Assembly (NCBI RefSeq): GCF_003026815.1
Contig: NZ_PYOG01000021.1
Span: 1-64,000, forward strand
Reading direction: 5' to 3'
Length of the DNA stretch: 64,000 bases
DNA from: Photobacterium damselae
GTDB taxonomy: Bacteria > Pseudomonadota > Gammaproteobacteria > Enterobacterales > Vibrionaceae
Below are positions 59,564 to 64,000 of the stretch, piece after piece; position 1 is the stretch's first letter; the number at the start of each line of letters is the position of its first letter. Position numbers and translations under genes: made by a program. The notes below the pieces were generated by a model, which worked only from the letters and a program-made list of their open reading frames with translations, did not search any database and was not told the DNA's origin.

Positions 59564-61318
59564 TTAGGCAGGACGATCCAACAGTAATGACTGTAATTCC
59601 TGCTTCTCTTCGACTGATAAGCCGACGGTGCTTGATTTAGCCTGCAACTTTTCGATTTGTTGTTGGACGCACTGGCCGATAACATTGTCCATTGCGTCTA
59701 AAAATACATCTAGAGTACTGTCTTCGTCTTTAGATAGGGGTAATTCCCATGAGGCTAACCGGGCGAGTAATGCCTCATTTTTACTACCTCGCCATGACTC
59801 TAGTAACTGGCCTGTAGTGATATTGGGGTTAGTGCGACATTTTTCAACTATTGTTAGCAATAAATTTAGTCCAGCAACCTCAATCCCTTCAAATGCTTGA
59901 GTGTCAAATTCGAGCTGATTAACAAAAATTGGGTTTTGAATCAGCAAAGCAACCACATCACGCATTGGTGTTCGTTTTAGGTTTTGTTGTACCAAACGTG
60001 GTTTTTCTTGTTGTGGACGCTTACTTTCAAGACGAATTTGATCCGGTGGCAATCCTAGGCTATAGCCCAGTTTATTGATCAAGTACTCACGAAGCGCTTC
60101 TCCAGCCACTTTTTCAATTAAGGGCTTGGCTAACGTCATCAGTTTACTGCGACCTTCTTTCGTTTCCATGTTGGCTTGCTCGGTTAAGCTATTGAACATG
60201 AAATCAATTAGAGACATAGCAGAAGATACTTGATGCTCGAATTCTTCTTTACCGTATTGGCGAATATAGGTATCTGGGTCTTCACCATCGGGTAAAAACA
60301 TAAACTTCAGTTCGCGTCCATCAAGCAAATAAGGCAGTGCTTGTTCCATTGCGCGCCAAGCTGCTTCTCGTCCGGCTCGGTCGCCATCATAACAGCAGAC
60401 AACTGTACTGGTTTGGCGAAATAAAGTTTGAATATGTTCGCTTGTCGTCGAGGTACCTAGAGACGCGACAGCATAGTCCACCCCAAATTGCGCGAGTGCT
60501 ACCACATCCATATAACCTTCAACAACCAAAATACGTTCGGGTTCTCGATGGGTTTCTAAGACTTGATGTAAGCCATAGAGCTCTCGACCTTTATGGAAGA
60601 TAGGGGTTTCTGGTGAGTTAAGGTATTTTGGCGTGCCATCACCTAATACTCGACCACCAAAACCGATAACTCGACCGCGACGATCTAAAATGGGGAACAT
60701 GACGCGACCACGGAAACGGTCATAGCGACGACCATTATCGTTTTCGATCAACATACCCATATCAACAAGCGCTTGTTGGCTAGCTTCATCTCGACCATAG
60801 CGGTTACGAACTAAGTCCCATTGATCGGGGACATAGCCGATTGCAAATTTTTTAACAATCTCGCCTGATAAGCCTCGACCTTTTAAATAATCGATCGCAA
60901 GTTGGCCTTCATCGGTACGCAGTTGAGATTGGTAAAATTGAGCAATGTGCGCCATGACATCATAAAGATTACGCTTTTCTGCTGATCGAGGTCCTGAAGG
61001 CGCTGAGCCATTGTCATTTTCTCGCGGTACTTCAATACCAAGTTGTGAGGCCAATTCTTCAATCGCTTCTACAAATTCTAAGCGATCAAATTCCATGACA
61101 AAATCAAGGACATTGCCGTGTGCGCCACAACCGAAGCAGTGATAGAACTGTTTTTCTTGGCTAACAGAGAAAGAGGGCGTTTTTTCATTATGGAAAGGGC
61201 AACATGCACCGAAGTTTTTGCCTTTTTTCTTCAGTTTTACCCGAGAATCGATCACATCAACGATATCGTATCGAGAGATAAGATCATCAATAAATGAACG
61301 AGGGATTCTACCTGCCAT
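59564..61318 (-). CDS. dnaG: DNA primase DnaG
   Basis: 584 residues: a CHC2 zinc finger with C40, H43, C61 and C64; the TOPRIM catalytic core (about 240-430) with VVEGYMDVVAL and CYDGDRAGREAA; and the C-terminal DnaB-binding domain. It makes RNA primers at replication forks. The length is near E. coli DnaG (581). It is followed by rpoD; a stable hairpin separates it from yqeY upstream. Confidence 0.97.
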   Translation of the reverse strand: MAGRIPRSFIDDLISRYDIVDVIDSRVKLKKKGKNFGACCPFHNEKTPSFSVSQEKQFYHCFGCGAHGNVLDFVMEFDRLEFVEAIEELASQLGIEVPRENDNGSAPSGPRSAEKRNLYDVMAHIAQFYQSQLRTDEGQLAIDYLKGRGLSGEIVKKFAIGYVPDQWDLVRNRYGRDEASQQALVDMGMLIENDNGRRYDRFRGRVMFPILDRRGRVIGFGGRVLGDGTPKYLNSPETPIFHKGRELYGLHQVLETHREPERILVVEGYMDVVALAQFGVDYAVASLGTSTTSEHIQTLFRQTSTVVCCYDGDRAGREAAWRAMEQALPYLLDGRELKFMFLPDGEDPDTYIRQYGKEEFEHQVSSAMSLIDFMFNSLTEQANMETKEGRSKLMTLAKPLIEKVAGEALREYLINKLGYSLGLPPDQIRLESKRPQQEKPRLVQQNLKRTPMRDVVALLIQNPIFVNQLEFDTQAFEGIEVAGLNLLLTIVEKCRTNPNITTGQLLESWRGSKNEALLARLASWELPLSKDEDSTLDVFLDAMDNVIGQCVQQQIEKLQAKSSTVGLSVEEKQELQSLLLDRPA

Positions 61319-61410
61319 AATAATTCGAACGTAACCTAAATTGGGGTGTAAGAAAATAAGTCTTTTATATACAAAGGCTTATGTTTTTGGTTTTAAGATA
61401 AGTAAATACA

Positions 61411-61449
61411 AACAAGCCGCGTACTCCATAAGGATAACGCGGCTTGTTG
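61411..61449 (-). terminator. Hairpin between yqeY and dnaG
   Basis: AACAAGCCGCGT pairs with ACGCGGCTTGTT (12 bp), with further inner pairing. On the minus strand the T-rich tract after it is short and broken (TGTATTT), so it may be a partial terminator or processing site. In E. coli a terminator also lies between rpsU and dnaG. Confidence 0.72.
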
Positions 61450-61465
61450 CAGAACAGAGCTTAGA

Positions 61466-61909
61466 TTAGCCTAGTTTAGTTTTCACTAACTGACTAACTT
61501 TACCCATATCGGCACGACCCTGAATTTGCGGTTTCAGTACGCCCATAACCTTGCCCATGTCTTGCATACCTGCAGCACCTGTTGCAGCAATAGCTTCATC
61601 CAACAGAGCGGCAACTTCGTCATCGCTTAGTGGTTGAGGCATAAACTCTTCAAGTACTGAGATCTCAGCAAGTTCAACATCTGCAAGATCTTGACGACCC
61701 GCAGCTTCGTATTGAGCTACAGAGTCACGACGTTGCTTAACCATTTTCGTTAATACTGCAACGATGTCGTCGTCGGTAAGAGTGATCTTTTCGTCGACTT
61801 CACGTTGTTTGATTGCAGCAAGAGCTAAACGGATAGCACCAAGACGAGCTTTGTCTCTCGCCTTCATCGCCGCCTTTTGTTCGTCTTTAAGACGTTCAAT
61901 CAGAGTCAT
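61466..61909 (-). CDS. GatB/YqeY domain protein
   Basis: A 147-residue helical protein. The N-terminus LIERLKDEQKAAMKARDKARLGAIR and the C-terminal GMQDMGKVMGVLKPQIQGRADMG region match the YqeY family, related to the tail domain of GatB. Its role is not settled; a link to tRNA amidotransfer is suggested by fold. It lies between rpsU (30-bp gap) and dnaG, as in other Vibrionaceae. Confidence 0.93.
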   Translation of the reverse strand: MTLIERLKDEQKAAMKARDKARLGAIRLALAAIKQREVDEKITLTDDDIVAVLTKMVKQRRDSVAQYEAAGRQDLADVELAEISVLEEFMPQPLSDDEVAALLDEAIAATGAAGMQDMGKVMGVLKPQIQGRADMGKVSQLVKTKLG

Positions 61910-61939
61910 AACGCAATCCTTCTAGTAAAAATCCGAAGA

Positions 61940-62155
61940 TTAGTACAGACGAACGCGACGCGCGTTTTCGCGAGCCAATTTCTTCAGGTGACGCTTAACT
62001 GCCGCTGCTTTAGCACGCTTACGTACAGTTGTTGGCTTTTCGAAGTGTTCACGACGACGTACTTCAGAAAGGATACCTGCTTTTTCGCAAGAGCGCTTGA
62101 AACGACGTAGTGCTACGTCAAACGGTTCGTTTTCACGTACTTTGATTACTGGCAT
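61940..62155 (-). CDS. rpsU: 30S ribosomal protein S21
   Basis: A 71-residue, very basic protein: [27 protein letters not shown] and a C-terminal [20 protein letters not shown] stretch. It supports initiation at the 16S 3' end. The length equals E. coli S21. It leads the yqeY-dnaG-rpoD array and is divergent from tsaD, the classical arrangement. Confidence 0.98.
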   Translation of the reverse strand: MPVIKVRENEPFDVALRRFKRSCEKAGILSEVRRREHFEKPTTVRKRAKAAAVKRHLKKLARENARRVRLY

Positions 62156-62407
62156 GTAATACTCACCTCAGAGTGATTCGGTTTGTACTGACGTTCAAAG
62201 AGTGTCAGTTGATTAAAAATGGTGCGAAATTCTAATCTGATCTAGGGGCATTTGTAAAGCATTCTACGTCGTTGAACTGGTTAATTTCTGTTTAGAACGG
62301 TAACATGTGCAGTAATTGATGAAATTTATTCTCAATGAAGATGTCAGTAGTCGTTGAAATACGGTGATATTCTTCATTTTTGCCCCTTTATGGTATAGAG
62401 GTTATTT

Positions 62408-63427
62408 ATGCGTATCTTGGGCATCGAAACCTCCTGTGATGAGACAGGTATTGCGATTTTCGATGATGAAAAAGGCCTATTGGCACATGAACTTTACAGC
62501 CAAGTAAAATTACACGCAGATTACGGCGGCGTTGTTCCAGAATTGGCATCACGTGATCACGTTAAAAAAACCATTCCATTGGTGAAAGCTGCTTTGAAGT
62601 CTGCAGGATTAACGCCAGCAGATCTCGATGGGGTTGCTTACACTGCAGGTCCAGGTCTTGTAGGGGCATTATTAGTCGGTGCAACAATTGGCCGTAGCCT
62701 AGCGTATGCATGGGATCTTCCTGCGGTAGCTGTTCATCATATGGAAGGCCATTTATTGGCTCCGATGCTAGAAGAGAACGCACCTGAGTTTCCTTTTGTG
62801 GCATTGTTGGTTTCTGGCGGCCATACCATGATGGTCGAAGTGAAGGGTATCGGTGAATACCAAATCTTGGGTGAGTCTATTGATGATGCAGCTGGTGAAG
62901 CATTTGATAAGACTGCGAAGCTAATGGGATTAGATTACCCAGGAGGCCCTCTGCTGTCGAAAATGGCAGAAAATGGTACTCCGGGTCGTTTTACCTTCCC
63001 TCGTCCAATGACGGACCGCCCAGGGCTTGATTTTAGCTTCTCTGGTCTGAAGACATTTGCGGCAAATACTATTCGTAGCAATGGTGATGATGAGCAAACT
63101 CGCGCTGATATCGCGTTTGCTTTCCAAGAAGCGGTAGTAGATACCCTCGCAATTAAATGTAAGCGAGCTCTTAAGCAAACAGGCTTGAAGCGTTTAGTTA
63201 TTGCCGGCGGCGTGAGTGCGAATAAATATCTGCGCCAAGAGCTCGAAAAATTGATGAAAGGTATGAAAGGGGAAGTGTTCTACCCGCGTACTGAATTTTG
63301 TACAGATAACGGCGCAATGATTGCTTATGCTGGTATGCAGCGACTCAAGAATAAAGAGTTGATGGATCTGGGCGTGAAAGCTTTCCCTCGTTGGCCAATT
63401 GATCAGCTAAAACCAATTGATAAGTAA
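62408..63427 (+). CDS. tsaD: tRNA N6-adenosine threonylcarbamoyltransferase TsaD
   Basis: A 339-residue ASKHA-fold metalloprotein that installs t6A37 in ANN-decoding tRNAs with TsaB and Tsa[18 protein letters not shown] at the start, the metal-binding histidines H111 and H115 in [18 protein letters not shown] and [12 protein letters not shown] are intact. AGAGG lies 6 bp before the ATG. It is divergent from rpsU and convergent with plsY. Confidence 0.97.
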   Translation: MRILGIETSCDETGIAIFDDEKGLLAHELYSQVKLHADYGGVVPELASRDHVKKTIPLVKAALKSAGLTPADLDGVAYTAGPGLVGALLVGATIGRSLAYAWDLPAVAVHHMEGHLLAPMLEENAPEFPFVALLVSGGHTMMVEVKGIGEYQILGESIDDAAGEAFDKTAKLMGLDYPGGPLLSKMAENGTPGRFTFPRPMTDRPGLDFSFSGLKTFAANTIRSNGDDEQTRADIAFAFQEAVVDTLAIKCKRALKQTGLKRLVIAGGVSANKYLRQELEKLMKGMKGEVFYPRTEFCTDNGAMIAYAGMQRLKNKELMDLGVKAFPRWPIDQLKPIDK

Positions 63428-63444
63428 TGGTTTTTGTCTGAAAT

Positions 63445-63475
63445 GAAAAAAGCGATCGGATGATCGCTTTTTTTA
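63445..63475. terminator. Terminator between tsaD and plsY
   Basis: AAAAAAGCGATC pairs with GATCGCTTTTTT around GGAT; T runs on both strands fit bidirectional use between convergent genes. Confidence 0.92.
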
Positions 63476-63502
63476 TATCTACCATTTGGTTAAATTCAGA
63501 AT

Positions 63503-64000
63503 TTATGCGGCATTTTGCTTATTTTTGCGGCGAAATTTATCCCATATTTTGCTTTCTTGCCCATCGATAAGACGGCGAATATTATCGTGGTGACGAAAGA
63601 TAATTAAGCAAGAAAGCATCGCTACTGGCATGGTATATTCTGGTTTTACCCACCAAGTAAAAAGTGGTGCGATAAGGGCTGTAATGAGAGATCCTAATGA
63701 CGAATAGCCTGTAATAATGACAACTACGAGCCAAGTTGCGATCAACATTCCCGATAAATCCCAACCGATAGGTGCCAATGCTCCAAGTGCTGTCGCAACC
63801 CCTTTCCCCCCTCTAAAATGAAAGAAAATAGGGTATATATGGCCTAAACAAGCTGAAATGGCGATAATTCCGAGTAAAAACGGATTCAAACCGAGGAAAT
63901 AGCTTAGCCAAACCGGGATCATGCCTTTTAAAATGTCGCACACTAACACAAGGCTCGCGGCAGTTTTACCACCCAGTCTTAATACGTTAGTTGCCCCTGG
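63503..64000 (-). CDS. plsY: Glycerol-3-phosphate acyltransferase PlsY (5' end outside window)
   Basis: The frame is open to the window edge, giving 165 residues of a protein usually about 200 long; the N-terminus is missing. It begins in [15 protein letters not shown], the phosphate-binding loop of Pls[21 protein letters not shown] contains the second active-site loop. A membrane enzyme using acyl-phosphate to acylate glycerol-3-phosphate. An internal GTG at 63949 is not the start. Confidence 0.94.
   Translation of the reverse strand, partial: PGATNVLRLGGKTAASLVLVCDILKGMIPVWLSYFLGLNPFLLGIIAISACLGHIYPIFFHFRGGKGVATALGALAPIGWDLSGMLIATWLVVVIITGYSSLGSLITALIAPLFTWWVKPEYTMPVAMLSCLIIFRHHDNIRRLIDGQESKIWDKFRRKNKQNAA

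Overview
The window is chromosomal core sequence of a gammaproteobacterium of the family Vibrionaceae. The gene content and order (ytfJ/ytfK-tamA-tamB, ppa-fbp-mpl-ubiX, argR|mdh, ispB|rplU-rpmA-cgtA, lptD-surA-pdxA-rsmA, leuABCD|leuO-ilvIH, rpsU-yqeY-dnaG-rpoD|tsaD-plsY) match that family as I know it. The moderately AT-rich base composition and the fused TAXI-type TRAP permease with a C-terminal DUF3394-like tail point towards Photobacterium or a close relative. The genus is inference, not proof.

Layout. 1-765: the end of an rRNA operon (23S 3' end, 5S, tRNA-Asp), followed by two decayed tandem copies of the tRNA-Asp/terminator unit. 832-8577: a TIGR03899/DUF2806-like protein, the divergent pair ytfJ/ytfK, and the outer-membrane translocation and assembly module tamA-tamB. 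8613-12970: pspE-like rhodanese, ppa and fbp on the minus strand, mpl and ubiX on the plus strand. 13009-16660: a TRAP transporter (solute-binding protein plus fused permease). 16842-21831: argR, mdh, a small conserved-looking ORF, ispB, rplU-rpmA and an EamA exporter. 21921-25027: cgtA, a split ThrE-type exporter (yjjP/yjjB) and folA. 25134-31576 (minus): apaH, then the lptD-surA-pdxA-rsmA cluster, with apaG absent from its usual place. 31749-38250: djlA, rluA, rapA and a PIN-PhoH ATPase. 38288-41831 (minus): thiBPQ behind a TPP riboswitch. 41894-49278: a DUF547 protein, leuABCD with its leuL attenuator, and divergent leuO across about 650 bp of AT-rich DNA. 49674-54332: a long-chain acyl-CoA ligase, ilvIH and a 42-residue putative membrane peptide. 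54422-57435: a GntR/FCD regulator, pykF and tRNA-Ile2(CAU). 57565-64000: rpoD, dnaG, yqeY and rpsU, divergent tsaD, and plsY cut by the window end.

Functional themes. Outer-membrane biogenesis is strongly represented: TamA/TamB, SurA, LptD, and Mpl and IspB for the envelope. Branched-chain amino acid synthesis is grouped as leuABCD/leuO/ilvIH. Translation and replication initiation genes close the window. Two RNA switches are clearly readable: the TPP riboswitch before thiB and the leucine attenuator before leuA.

I found no prophage, insertion sequence, CRISPR array or defence island. The least ordinary items are the decaying tRNA-Asp tandem repeats, a 42-residue putative membrane peptide after ilvH, a 63-residue ORF after mdh, a single C-terminal cysteine in LptD where E. 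coli has a CC pair, and the missing apaG. All calls were made by reading sequence and motifs; no database search was run.
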